Below, one piece after another: positions 7,674-16,186 of a DNA stretch of 64,000 nucleotides. The DNA comes from Paragemmobacter straminiformis. Lineage in GTDB: Bacteria > Pseudomonadota > Alphaproteobacteria > Rhodobacterales > Rhodobacteraceae. The DNA lies in the NCBI RefSeq assembly GCF_014243445.1, contig NZ_JACLQD010000003.1, forward strand, positions 310,001-374,000, read 5' to 3'. The position numbers and the translations under genes were made by a program. Within the stretch, counting starts at the first letter, position 1. Each line of letters starts with the position of its first letter. The notes below the pieces were generated by a model. That model was not told where the DNA came from and did not search any database. It saw only the letters and a program-made list of their open reading frames with translations.

Positions 7674-8647
7674 CCCGCCATCCGTGCCGCGACATCGAGC
7701 ATGCGGTTGGAAAAGCCCCATTCGTTGTCATACCAGCCAAAGACCCGCAGCATCCCGCCGCGTGTCACCCGCGTTTCGGGGCAGGCCATGACAATGCTTT
7801 CGGGCCGCGCCCGCAGGTCGGTCGACACCAATGGCCGGTCCGTCGCCCCGATCACCCCGCCCGCCGCGCGAAAGACCGCGTTGACCGCATCGGCGCTTGC
7901 CGCCCGCGCGGTCATCACCGCAAGGTCCACGCAAGACACGCTTGCCACCGGCACGCGCACCGCCGACCCTTCGATCCGCCCCGCAAGATCGGGCAGCACC
8001 GTGTCGAGCAGACGGCTGGCCGAAGTCGTCGTCGGCACCATCGACAGGGCCGCCGCCCGGCTGCGCGGGTAATCGGCGGCGGGCGCATCCACCGTAGGCT
8101 GGCTGCCCGTGTAGCAATGGATCGTCGTCATCGACCCCGTCACCACGCCCCAATGCGCGTCGATCAGCTTGGCCAGCGGCGCCAGCGCATTGGTCGTGCA
8201 ACTCGCGTTCGAGACGATCCTCTGGTCGCGCAGAACCCCCTCGTTCGCGCCCAGCACCACCGTCACATCCGCCCCGCGCGACGGGCCTGACACCAGCACC
8301 CGCTTGGCCCCCGCCGTCAGCCCCCGGGCCGCAACCTCGCGCGCATCGGCACGGCCGGTGCATTCCATCACCACATCCACCCCCGCAAGGCCCAGGCCCG
8401 AGATATCCGGCGTCCGGTGCAGCGGAATGGCCCGCCCGTTCACCACCAACGACCCGTCCCCAAGCGTGACCGTCCCGCGCCAAGGCCCGAAAACGCTGTC
8501 ATATTCAAACAGATAGGCGCACATCTCGGGTGCCGCGATATCATTGATACCGACGATCTCAAGCCCCGGCCATTTCGCAGGTTGCTCGGCCCAGGCCCGC
8601 AGCACCGACCGCCCGATCCGCCCGAATCCGTTCAGAAAAACCCGCAT
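7670..8647 (-). CDS. Type I glyceraldehyde-3-phosphate dehydrogenase (paralogue)
   Basis: The 325-residue protein has the Rossmann start MRVFLNGFGRIGRSVLRAW, the catalytic Cys150 in SNASCTTNALAPL, the partner His177 in TTIHCYTGSQ, and the C-terminal WYDNEWGFSNRM. It interconverts glyceraldehyde-3-phosphate and 1,3-bisphosphoglycerate using NAD(P). I use the ATG at 8647; a longer frame exists upstream but would add a basic tail with no counterpart in the family. It sits downstream of bhcD on the same strand, separated by four hairpins. A gluconeogenic role after the glyoxylate cycle is plausible but unproven; erythrose-4-phosphate dehydrogenase activity is an alternative. Confidence 0.9.
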   Translation of the reverse strand: MRVFLNGFGRIGRSVLRAWAEQPAKWPGLEIVGINDIAAPEMCAYLFEYDSVFGPWRGTVTLGDGSLVVNGRAIPLHRTPDISGLGLAGVDVVMECTGRADAREVAARGLTAGAKRVLVSGPSRGADVTVVLGANEGVLRDQRIVSNASCTTNALAPLAKLIDAHWGVVTGSMTTIHCYTGSQPTVDAPAADYPRSRAAALSMVPTTTSASRLLDTVLPDLAGRIEGSAVRVPVASVSCVDLAVMTARAASADAVNAVFRAAGGVIGATDRPLVSTDLRARPESIVMACPETRVTRGGMLRVFGWYDNEWGFSNRMLDVAARMAG

Positions 8648-8730
8648 GTTCCGCCCCGCCCGTCGATTGGCCATAGACAGACCACGCGCAGCCCGCCGCT
8701 TCAATGCCCCGCAACATCATTTGATCAAAA

Positions 8731-8841
8731 GCGAAGTCTGACGCAGACTTCGCGCCGGTTTCTGGCGCAGAAACCGGACCCGACCGCCGTCGCCCCGATT
8801 TTTGCGCCAAAAATCGTCGCGGAATTTGCGTCAAATTCCGC
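8731..8841. repeat. Array of four short perfect hairpins between bhcD and gap
   Basis: Four perfect inverted repeats are packed in 111 bp: 8731-8753 (stem GCGAAGTCTG), 8755-8777 (CCGGTTTCTG), 8796-8816 (CGATTTTTG) and 8819-8841 (GCGGAATTTG). Stems are 9-10 bp and every one has a 3-nt loop (ACG, GCG, CGC, CGT) flanked by TG on the left and CA on the right. The stem sequences differ while the architecture is kept. The last stem ends at the bhcD stop codon. Possible roles are a composite terminator, processing sites or a REP-like element. Confidence 0.8.
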
Positions 8842-9800
8842 TAGACCTCGACCACCGCGCCCAAACCGCGCTCTGCCGCCCGCTTCACCGCCATTCCCGC
8901 CACGGCAAGATCCTGCAACCCGACCCCCGTGCCGTCGAACAGCGTGATTTCGGCATCCGAAGCCCGCCCCCGATGCGCGCCTGTCACCACCTCGCCCAGC
9001 GGCGTGATCGCCGTCGCATCCAGCAGCCCCGCCCCCACGGCATGTTGCGCCTCGCCAATCGTCACCGATTGCGCCACCTCGTCGGTGAACACGGTCGCGG
9101 CGGCCACCAGCGCAGGCTCCACCTCTTGCTTGCCCTTGGTATCGGTCCCCATGCAGGCCAGATGCGCCCCCGCCTTCACATGCCGCGCCATCAGGCTGGC
9201 AGCGGGCGACGAGGTGATGGTGATGATCGCATCCGCCTCGACCATCCGCTCCAACGGAACCGCCTCGAAGGGCAGGCCCAGCTCTGCCGCCACAGCCCCC
9301 AGCTTGGGCAACATCTCGGGGTGCAGGTTCCAGGCGATCACCCGTTCCCAAGCCCGCACCTTGGCCGCGGCCCGCAGCTGGAACCCCGCCTGATGCCCCG
9401 CGCCGACGATGCCCAGCACCCGCGCATCCTTGCGCGCGAGCAGGTCGATCGACAGTGCCGAAGCCGCCGCCGTCCGAAGCGCGGTCAAGAGGTTGCCGCC
9501 CACCATCGCCGTGGGCCGCCCGCTTTCGGGGTCGAACAGGTAAACCACCGACTGGTGGTTGGTGATGCCACGGCCTGCATTGCCGGGGAAATACCCCCCC
9601 GCCTTGACGCCCAGCATCCCCCCCGCCGTGTCGAGACCGGATTTGAACCCGTATTGCCGCCCTTCTCCCAGCGCCTCGCGCACCACGGGAAAGTTGCGCG
9701 CCTCGTTCCGCGCCATCGCGGCAAAGCAGCCGCGCACGGCCTCTAGCGCGTCGGCCTCGCTGACAAGTCCGGCGACAAGCGCCTCGGGCACGACCAGCAT
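8841..9800 (-). CDS. bhcD: Iminosuccinate reductase BhcD (ornithine cyclodeaminase family)
   Basis: The 319-residue protein belongs to the ornithine cyclodeaminase/mu-crystallin family: KAGGYFPGNAGRGITNHQS, the Rossmann glycines GIVGAGHQAGF around residues 130-140, and TITSSPAASLM. In the beta-hydroxyaspartate cycle BhcD reduces iminosuccinate to aspartate, regenerating the amino donor. That function is assigned from its place as the last gene of a complete bhcABCD run, since family members share a fold but not a substrate. GAGGGAG lies upstream of the ATG at 9800. The gap to bhcC is 64 nt. Confidence 0.9.
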   Translation of the reverse strand: MLVVPEALVAGLVSEADALEAVRGCFAAMARNEARNFPVVREALGEGRQYGFKSGLDTAGGMLGVKAGGYFPGNAGRGITNHQSVVYLFDPESGRPTAMVGGNLLTALRTAAASALSIDLLARKDARVLGIVGAGHQAGFQLRAAAKVRAWERVIAWNLHPEMLPKLGAVAAELGLPFEAVPLERMVEADAIITITSSPAASLMARHVKAGAHLACMGTDTKGKQEVEPALVAAATVFTDEVAQSVTIGEAQHAVGAGLLDATAITPLGEVVTGAHRGRASDAEITLFDGTGVGLQDLAVAGMAVKRAAERGLGAVVEV

Positions 9801-9864
9801 GGTAAAAACTCCCTCAATTCCGCCGCGCAGAAGTGTGCATCAGCCGTGCATATGTGAATCGCCT

Positions 9865-11028
9865 TCAGAACGCCTTGCCGCGTGCCGAAACGGGCCAAAG
9901 AACCTCGACCTTTCCGTCCCTTACGCCAACATACCAGTCATGCACGTTGCAGGTCGGATCGCAGTGCCCCGGCACCAGCCGCAGCTTGTCATTCACCTTC
10001 AGAACGCCCTCTGGGTCGTCGATAACCCCATGTTCGTCCGAACATTTTATGTATTTCACATCCGTCCGCCCAAAGATCACCGGCAGGCCGCTGTCCACCG
10101 ACTGCGCCTTCAGCCCGGCATCGCAGATCGCCCGATCCGGCTTGGCGTGGCTCATCACGCTCGTCAGGATGAACAGCGCATTCTCCCATTCTCCCTGATC
10201 GATCCGCTTGCCGTCCTTGTCCAGAATCCGCCCGTAATCGGCATCCATGAAGGCGTAAGAGCCGCACTGCAATTCATTGTAAACGCCGGAATTCCCCTCG
10301 AAGTAGTAAGACCCCGTTCCCCCGCCGCCGACGATGTCGCAGTCCAGTCCCACGGCCTTCAACCCCGCCACGGCATCGCGCACCTGTGCCACGGCAAGGT
10401 CGATCTTGGCCTTGCGGTCCTCGTATTTGTCCATGTGCTGCATCGCGCCCTGATAGGCCTGGATGCCTGCGAATTTCAGCCCCTTGGCCGCCGCGATGGC
10501 CTGCCCCAGCGCCACGACCGCCCCGGTCGTCGTCACCCCGCAGCGCCCCGCGCCGCAGTCGATTTCCACAAGGCATTCGATGGTCGTGCCATGCTTCACC
10601 GCCGCCGCCGACAGGTCGGCCACATTGGCCAGATCATCCACGCAAACGATGGTCCGCGCCCCCAGCTTGGGAATCCGCGCCAGACGGTCGATCTTGGCCA
10701 AGTCCCTGACCTGATTGGAAACCAGCACATCCTTGATCCCGCCACGGGCAAAGACCTCGGCCTCGCTCACCTTCTGGCAGCACACGCCGCACGACCCGCC
10801 AAGCCGTTCCTGCAACAGCGCCACATCGACCGACTTGTGCATCTTGCCATGCACGCGGTGGCGCACGCCCATCTCGCGGGCGAAGCGGCCCATCTTGGCG
10901 ATATTCCGCTCCAGCGCATCAAGGTCGAGAACCAGACAAGGCGTCTGGATATCGGCCTCGGCCATGCCGGGCAGCGCGGGGATGTCGTAGCCGACTTCCA
11001 TGCCCTCGAAATTCGGTTTGATGTTCAT
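9865..11028 (-). CDS. bhcC: beta-Hydroxyaspartate aldolase BhcC
   Basis: The 387-residue protein has the alanine-racemase-like fold III PLP domain of D-threonine aldolases. The Schiff-base lysine is likely Lys62 in RVHGKMHKS. VEIDCGAGRCGV, GIQAYQGAMQH and GGGGTGSYYFE continue the barrel, and PGHCDPTCNVHDWYVG near the end carries the His/Asp/Cys cluster expected for the divalent metal. In the pathway it condenses glycine and glyoxylate to beta-hydroxyaspartate. The ribosome-binding site AAGGGATAAGG overlaps the stop of bhcB, which ends only 4 nt upstream, so the two are tightly coupled. Confidence 0.92.
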   Translation of the reverse strand: MNIKPNFEGMEVGYDIPALPGMAEADIQTPCLVLDLDALERNIAKMGRFAREMGVRHRVHGKMHKSVDVALLQERLGGSCGVCCQKVSEAEVFARGGIKDVLVSNQVRDLAKIDRLARIPKLGARTIVCVDDLANVADLSAAAVKHGTTIECLVEIDCGAGRCGVTTTGAVVALGQAIAAAKGLKFAGIQAYQGAMQHMDKYEDRKAKIDLAVAQVRDAVAGLKAVGLDCDIVGGGGTGSYYFEGNSGVYNELQCGSYAFMDADYGRILDKDGKRIDQGEWENALFILTSVMSHAKPDRAICDAGLKAQSVDSGLPVIFGRTDVKYIKCSDEHGVIDDPEGVLKVNDKLRLVPGHCDPTCNVHDWYVGVRDGKVEVLWPVSARGKAF

Positions 11029-11032
11029 GGCC

Positions 11033-11986
11033 TTATCCCTTCATCCACGGCAGTTTGTCCAAATCGACATTGCCACCCGTCAAGATCACACCCACCCGCT
11101 TGCCCTTGAAGGCCTGCGGGTTCTTCAAGATCACGGCCAGCGGCACCGAACAGCTCGCCTCGATCACGATCTTCATCCGTTTCCACGTCAGCTTCATCGC
11201 CTCGACGATCTCGTCCTCGGTCGCGGTGAACACATCCGTCACATGGTTCTTCACGAAATGCCATGTCAGGTCCTTGAGCGGCACCTTAAGCCCGTCTGCC
11301 ACCGTATCGGGCGCGTCGTCGGCGATGATATGCCCCGCCTTGAAACTGCGCGCCGCATCATCGGCGTTCAGCGGTTCGGCTGCGTAAATCTTCACCTGCG
11401 GCGCTATCGTCGATAGCGTCAGGCATGTGCCCGAAATCATCCCGCCCCCGCCGATGGGGGCCACGATGGCATCCAGCCCCTCGACCTGTTCCATCAACTC
11501 GCGCGAGCAGGTGCCTTGCCCCGCGATCACGCGCGGGTCGTTGTAGGGATGCACGAAATCCGCCCCCGTCCGCGCCTGCACCTCGGCAAAGACCGCCTCG
11601 CGGCTGCTGGTCGAGGGTTCGCATTCCACGATCACCCCGCCATAGCCGCGCACGGCATCCTTCTTGGCCTGTGGCGCCGTGCGCGGCATGACGACCGTGC
11701 AGGGAATCCCCCGCCGCCCCGCCGCGTAAGACAGCGACAGCGCATGGTTGCCGCTGGAATGGGTGGCGACACCCCGCGCCAACTGGTCATCGCGCAGGCC
11801 AAAGACCGCATTCGACGCCCCCCGCACCTTGAACGCGCCCGCCTTCTGGAAGTTCTCGCATTTGAAGAACAGCTCCGCCCCCGTCAGCGCGTTAAGGTAA
11901 GACGACGTCAACACAGGCGTCTTATGAATGTAGGGCCTGATACGCTCATGCGCTTCAAGAACATCGTCGAAAGTGGGAATACGCAT
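11033..11986 (-). CDS. bhcB: beta-Hydroxyaspartate dehydratase BhcB
   Basis: The 317-residue protein is a fold II PLP enzyme of the serine/threonine dehydratase family. ENFQKAGAFKVRGA holds the PLP lysine (Lys53), SSGNHALSLSYAA the substrate loop, and PIGGGGMISG the glycine loop that grips the PLP phosphate. It dehydrates beta-hydroxyaspartate to iminosuccinate for BhcD. I start at the ATG at 11986 (MRIPTFDDVLEAHERI); the longer frame to 12151 runs back into the 3' end of bhcA and is not a real extension. It lies 59 nt behind bhcA in the same transcription unit. Confidence 0.92.
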   Translation of the reverse strand: MRIPTFDDVLEAHERIRPYIHKTPVLTSSYLNALTGAELFFKCENFQKAGAFKVRGASNAVFGLRDDQLARGVATHSSGNHALSLSYAAGRRGIPCTVVMPRTAPQAKKDAVRGYGGVIVECEPSTSSREAVFAEVQARTGADFVHPYNDPRVIAGQGTCSRELMEQVEGLDAIVAPIGGGGMISGTCLTLSTIAPQVKIYAAEPLNADDAARSFKAGHIIADDAPDTVADGLKVPLKDLTWHFVKNHVTDVFTATEDEIVEAMKLTWKRMKIVIEASCSVPLAVILKNPQAFKGKRVGVILTGGNVDLDKLPWMKG

Positions 11987-12045
11987 TTCGCCCCGAATCC
12001 TTTGCAAATTGCGATGGTTTCTTAACGCCCCGTTAACGAAGCCGC

Positions 12046-13236
12046 CTATTCCGCCGCCAGTGCCAGCGCCCCTGCGGTGCCGCGAAAATGCTGCTGCGCC
12101 GCCGCGACACCCGACCCTAGGGCAACCTTCCACCCCAGATCGGCCATGCACATCTCGGCGGTCGCCAGCCCTGCAAGCACCATCACATCCGTCAGCATCC
12201 CCAGATGCCCGATGCGGAACACCTTGCCCGCAACCTCGCCCAAACCCACGCCAAAGGCCACGCCGTATTTGTCCGCCGCCAGCTTCACAAGGTCGGTTCC
12301 ATTGCAGCCATCCGGCACTTTCACCGCCGTAACCGTTTCAGAATAAAGGGATTCATGCGCCGCATAGGGCCGCATTCCCCAAGCGGTGACCGCTGCCCGA
12401 ACCCCGCCCGCAAGCCGCGCATGGCGGGCGTAAACATTCTCCAGCCCTTCATCCTCAAGCATCTCGACCGATTTTGCCAATCCGGCAATCAGCCCCACGG
12501 CGGGCGTATAGGGGTAGCCGCCGCCCGCATAGCTTTTCAGCATGTCCCTGAAATCAAAGAAGGTTCGCGGCAGGGTCGCCCCCTCCATCGCCGCCAGCGC
12601 CTTGTCCGACACGCCAAGGATCGCCAGACCCGCAGGCAGCATGAACCCCTTCTGGCTGCCCGCCACGGCGATATCCACGCCCCATGCCGCCATCTCGAAC
12701 GGCATCGACCCGATCGAGGACACGCCGTCCACGAACAGCATCGCCCCATGCCCCGCCGCATCCATCGCCCGCCGGATCCCCGCGATATCCGACCGCACGC
12801 CTGTTGCCGTTTCGTTATGCGTGGCCAGAACCGCCCTGATCTTCCCCGCCGTATCGGCACGCAGCGCCGCCTCGATCCGGTCCAGCGGCGCACCCTCGCC
12901 CCACGGCGTTTCGATGATCTGCACGTTCAGCCCATGCCGCTGGCACAGGTCGATCCAGCGGTGCGAGAACATGCCGAAACGCGCGGCAAGAACCGTATCC
13001 CCCGCCGAAAGCGTGTTGCTCACCGCAGCCTCCCAGCCCCCCGTTCCGGTCGACGGCAGGATGATCACCTCGCCCCCCTCCATCTTCAGCACGCGCCGCA
13101 CCCCTTCGACCGCAGGGCGGAACATGCGGGCGAAGGCGGGCGAGCGGTGGTCCAGCGTGGGCATGTCGCAGGCCTTGCGGATCGCTTCGGGAATGTTCGT
13201 CGGACCGGGGATAAAGACGGGATTCTGGAAGGACAT
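12046..13236 (-). CDS. bhcA: Aspartate-glyoxylate aminotransferase BhcA
   Basis: The 396-residue protein is a class V (fold I) PLP aminotransferase similar to serine-glyoxylate aminotransferases: PVFIPGPTNIPEAIR at the start, PSTGTGGWEAAV, the ATHNETATGV loop, FVDGVSS with the PLP aspartate, and the Schiff-base Lys196 in AGSQKGFMLP. In the beta-hydroxyaspartate cycle it transfers the amino group of aspartate to glyoxylate, giving glycine and oxaloacetate. The ATG at 13236 has AAAGGTG upstream. It is the first gene of bhcABCD and divergent from bhcR, so the promoter should lie at 13237-13380. Confidence 0.93.
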   Translation of the reverse strand: MSFQNPVFIPGPTNIPEAIRKACDMPTLDHRSPAFARMFRPAVEGVRRVLKMEGGEVIILPSTGTGGWEAAVSNTLSAGDTVLAARFGMFSHRWIDLCQRHGLNVQIIETPWGEGAPLDRIEAALRADTAGKIRAVLATHNETATGVRSDIAGIRRAMDAAGHGAMLFVDGVSSIGSMPFEMAAWGVDIAVAGSQKGFMLPAGLAILGVSDKALAAMEGATLPRTFFDFRDMLKSYAGGGYPYTPAVGLIAGLAKSVEMLEDEGLENVYARHARLAGGVRAAVTAWGMRPYAAHESLYSETVTAVKVPDGCNGTDLVKLAADKYGVAFGVGLGEVAGKVFRIGHLGMLTDVMVLAGLATAEMCMADLGWKVALGSGVAAAQQHFRGTAGALALAAE

Positions 13237-13293
13237 GGCGCACCTTTCGGGTTCGGTTGTGCCAAGGCTACGCGCTGCAACCCCGCAGCACAA

Positions 13294-13351
13294 TTTTTTC
13301 GAAAAAGATTTTCACTTGTTGAAAAGCGCGGTAATCCTGTTGAAAATCAAC
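13294..13351. promoter_or_regulatory. Candidate BhcR operator in the bhcA / bhcR gap
   Basis: Three symmetric elements crowd this 58-bp stretch: TTTTTCGAAAAA at 13295-13306, TTTTC-N7-GAAAA at 13309-13325, and GTTGA-AAA-TCAAC at 13339-13351. In addition TGTTGAAAA occurs at 13317-13325 and again at 13338-13346, exactly 21 bp apart, placing the copies on the same helix face. IclR-family regulators often bind such paired sites in divergent gaps. The binding role is inferred. Confidence 0.5.
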
Positions 13352-13380
13352 GCCTCGCGCTTTTTCAGCCAAGGGATGCC

Positions 13381-14196
13381 ATGACCGACCAACCCCGCCT
13401 GCGCGGCAGACCCAAGGCGTTCAACGACAAGACCGAACAGAACACGGTCCAGGCGCTTGACCGCGCGCTGGGGCTTTTGACCACGCTTGCGGGCAGCACG
13501 GGGCTGACGCTTTCGGAACTGTCGCAGACCAGCGGTCAGGCGGTCGCCACGGTCTACCGCGCGCTGACCACGCTGCAATCCCACGGCATGGTGGAATGCG
13601 AAGAACCGGGGCAGGTCTGGCACATCGGCCCCGGTGCCTTTCGTGTCGGTTCGGCCTTTTTGCGCCGGACCAAGGTTGTCGAACGGGCGCGCGGCCCGAT
13701 GGACCAACTCATGCGCGACAGCGGCGAAACCGCCAATCTCGGGGTCGAGGTGGGGGACGAGGTGCTGTTCCTGAGCCAAGTCGAAACCCATCAGGCCATC
13801 CGCGCCTTTTTCCCGCCGGGAACCAAGGCGCCCATGCATGTGTCGGGCATCGGCAAGGCGTTGCTCGCATGGTATCCCGAGGAAAAGCTTGACGGCATCC
13901 TTGCGCGGCAGGGGATGGAGCGGTTCACCAGCCTGACCCACACGCAACCCGCACCGCTCAAGCGCGATCTCGCCCGCACCCGCGACCGTGGCTATGCCAT
14001 CGACGATCAGGAACGCGCCGAAGGGATGCGCTGCGTCGCCGCCCCCATCTTCAACGCCCACGGAGAACCCGTCGCGGGCCTGTCGGTTTCAGGCCCTGCC
14101 TTCCGCATGGCGCTGTCGGATGCCACCCGCATCGGCGAACTTGTCCGCGCCGCCGCCGACAAGGTGACCGAAGCCACAGGCGGGGTGCGCCCTTAA
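13381..14196 (+). CDS. bhcR: IclR-family regulator BhcR of the beta-hydroxyaspartate cycle
   Basis: The 271-residue protein has an N-terminal winged helix-turn-helix (about residues 20-80; [23 protein letters not shown] split across it) and an IclR effector domain (about 100-265; [38 protein letters not shown]). Divergence from bhcA identifies it as BhcR, known in Paracoccus as the regulator that senses glyoxylate and controls bhcABCD. The ATG at 13381 has AAGGGA six bases upstream, and the in-frame extension upstream is antisense to bhcA. Its stop overlaps that of convergent rlmN. Confidence 0.9.
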   Translation: MTDQPRLRGRPKAFNDKTEQNTVQALDRALGLLTTLAGSTGLTLSELSQTSGQAVATVYRALTTLQSHGMVECEEPGQVWHIGPGAFRVGSAFLRRTKVVERARGPMDQLMRDSGETANLGVEVGDEVLFLSQVETHQAIRAFFPPGTKAPMHVSGIGKALLAWYPEEKLDGILARQGMERFTSLTHTQPAPLKRDLARTRDRGYAIDDQERAEGMRCVAAPIFNAHGEPVAGLSVSGPAFRMALSDATRIGELVRAAADKVTEATGGVRP

Positions 14197-15371
14197 AGCC
14201 CTGCCTCGGCCGCGATTTCCTTTGACGATTTCCGCGCCCGTTCGGTGGCGGATTTCAACTGCCCGCAGGCAGCCATGATATCCTCGCCCCGCGGGGTGCG
14301 GATCGGGCTGGCGTAACCCGCCTTGTAGACGATGTCGGCAAATGCCTCGATCCGCTCCCAGTCCGACCGTTCGTAGGGCGCGCCGGGCCATTCGTTGAAC
14401 GGGATCAGGTTGATCTTGGCCGGTATCCCCGAGATCAGCTTCACCAAGCGCCGCGCGTCGGCATCGGTATCGTTCACGCCCTTGAGCATCACATATTCAA
14501 AGGTGATCCGCTCGCTGTTCGACAGACGCGGATAGTCGCGCAAGGTGTTGAGCAGGGTTTCGATGTTCCAACGCTTGTTGATCGGCACAAGCTTGTCGCG
14601 CACCTCGTCGGTCGTGGCGTGGAACGACACGGCAAGCAGGCAGCCGATTTCCTCGGCCGCGCGGGCGATTTCGGGCACGACACCGCTGGTCGACAGCGTG
14701 ATCCGGCGGCGCGACAGGGTCAGGCCCTCGTTGTCCATCACCACCTGCATGGCGTCGCGGACGTTGTCGAAATTGTAAAGCGGCTCGCCCATGCCCATCA
14801 GCACGACGTTCGAGACCAGCCGCGTTTCGTCCTTTGGCGCACCCGGAACCGGCCATTCCCCCAGATCGTCGCGGGCCAGCATGACCTGCCCGACAATCTC
14901 GCCCGCCGTCAGGTTGCGCACCAGTTTCTGCGTGCCGGTGTGGCAGAAGGAACAGGTCAGCGTGCAGCCGACCTGCGAAGAAATGCACAGCGTCCCGCGG
15001 TTTTCCTCGGGGATATAGACCGTCTCGACCTCATGCCCGCCCGCGATCCGCACCAGATATTTCCGCGTGCCGTCGGCCGAGACCTGACGGCTTACCACTT
15101 CAGGAATCTCGATGGTGAAATGCTCGGCCAGAAAGGCGCGGTAGTCTTTCGCAAGGTTGGTCATCACCGCGAAATCGCGCACGCCCCAGTGATAGACCCA
15201 TTGCCAGATCTGCCCCAGCCGCATCTTGGCCTGCTTCTCGGGCGTTCCGGCGGCAATCAGTGCGGCGCGCAACTGTTCGCGCGTCAGGCCGACGATGTTG
15301 ACCTTGCCCCCTTCGGGCAGCTTGCGCGGAAGGGTCAGCACGTCCTGCGTGATGGGCGCGGTGGCGGTCAT
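14193..15371 (-). CDS. rlmN: 23S rRNA/tRNA (adenine-C2)-methyltransferase RlmN
   Basis: This radical-SAM enzyme methylates C2 of A2503 in 23S rRNA and A37 in some tRNAs. From the ATG at 15371 it has 392 residues. The iron-sulfur cluster cysteines are Cys136, Cys140 and Cys143 ([15 protein letters not shown]), followed by [17 protein letters not shown] and, near the C-terminus, DIMAACGQL with the second catalytic cysteine. ATGs three and 23 codons upstream are possible, but the chosen start has AGG at a workable distance while the nearer alternative has AGG directly abutting it. It is transcribed alone, behind an upstream terminator. Confidence 0.95.
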   Translation of the reverse strand: MTATAPITQDVLTLPRKLPEGGKVNIVGLTREQLRAALIAAGTPEKQAKMRLGQIWQWVYHWGVRDFAVMTNLAKDYRAFLAEHFTIEIPEVVSRQVSADGTRKYLVRIAGGHEVETVYIPEENRGTLCISSQVGCTLTCSFCHTGTQKLVRNLTAGEIVGQVMLARDDLGEWPVPGAPKDETRLVSNVVLMGMGEPLYNFDNVRDAMQVVMDNEGLTLSRRRITLSTSGVVPEIARAAEEIGCLLAVSFHATTDEVRDKLVPINKRWNIETLLNTLRDYPRLSNSERITFEYVMLKGVNDTDADARRLVKLISGIPAKINLIPFNEWPGAPYERSDWERIEAFADIVYKAGYASPIRTPRGEDIMAACGQLKSATERARKSSKEIAAEAGL

Positions 15372-15420
15372 GGGTCTCATCCTGAAAGGCCAGAAAGGGG
15401 TGATATAGGGGATTCGCTCC

Positions 15421-15450
15421 AAAAACGAAAGGCTCCCCAAGGGGGAGCCT
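15421..15450 (-). terminator. Rho-independent terminator of the IalB-like gene
   Basis: Read on the minus strand, AGGCTCCCC (15450-15442) pairs with GGGGAGCCT (15438-15430) across a 3-nt loop and is followed by TTCGTTTTT. This is a classical intrinsic terminator, 30 nt past the stop of the gene ending at 15480, and it insulates rlmN. Confidence 0.85.
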
Positions 15451-15479
15451 GAAATCGCCGGAACGAATGCGCCGAGCCG

Positions 15480-16001
15480 TTACTTGCAGCGGGTCGCAGC
15501 CTCGGTCACTGCGGCGGTGAAACCGCGCAGCGAGAAGGTGTCCTTGGTCTGCGTGCCCTTGCCCGAGCGCGCAGTCAGAACCGCCTGAGAGCCGTTCTTC
15601 ATGGCGTCGAGGATCGTTCCATCGGTGCCCGGCACGGCCCAGGCCCATTCGCCATCGGCCTTGAGTTCAAAGGTCTTGCCATCGACATCGACACCGACAG
15701 ACGAGCCATCTGCAAAGGGATAGCCGCCCGTGAACGAGATTTCGGGGTCGTTGCCGGGGCGATAGGTCACGAACAGCAGGATATCGCCGCGCCGGACCGA
15801 CACAGGCTGCCCGTCGCGGGTGTTGACCGATTCCTTCGGAACGGTCACGCCCCAGCATTCCTTGGGGCTTTCTTCGGTGAACACGTTCCAGTCCGAGGTG
15901 ACGGCAACGCGGTTCCCCGATTCTTGCGCCACGGCGCCTGCAAGGGGAAGTGTTGCCGCAATCACCGCTGCGCCGAAAACGCGGCCAAGATGGAACGTCA
16001 T
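15480..16001 (-). CDS. IalB-family (invasion-associated locus B) secreted protein
   Basis: The 173-residue protein opens with a signal peptide (about residues 1-25, VIAATLPLAGAVAQE) and resembles the small IalB family common in alphaproteobacteria: RVAVTSDWNVFTEESPKECWGV, then DILLFVTYRPGNDPEISF and a C-terminal RGFTAAVTEAATRCK. The two remaining cysteines (about residues 49 and 172) may form a disulfide in the periplasm. The biochemical role of the family is unclear; the name comes from a Bartonella protein needed for red-cell invasion and should not be read as evidence of invasion. It is divergent from the asparaginase gene and has its own terminator. Confidence 0.82.
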   Translation of the reverse strand: MTFHLGRVFGAAVIAATLPLAGAVAQESGNRVAVTSDWNVFTEESPKECWGVTVPKESVNTRDGQPVSVRRGDILLFVTYRPGNDPEISFTGGYPFADGSSVGVDVDGKTFELKADGEWAWAVPGTDGTILDAMKNGSQAVLTARSGKGTQTKDTFSLRGFTAAVTEAATRCK

Positions 16002-16186
16002 GTCGAAAGCCTCCGCACTCTATGCCTCGATCCGGCCACCGCCGTCTTCGTGCCGGTTCAACCGACACATGACGCCCTTTTCAGTGGCAAGGAACCTGTC
16101 AACCCGATACTCCCTTGTAAACGGGAAAGTCGATTTCATAAAAGCCCTTTGGGCAAGAAATCGCGCAGGCGTGAGGGGGATTTGCG

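Noticed and set aside
12205-13380. N-terminal extension of the bhcR frame back to 12205
   Set aside because: It runs antisense through bhcA, while the ATG at 13381 has its own ribosome-binding site and matches the IclR family start.
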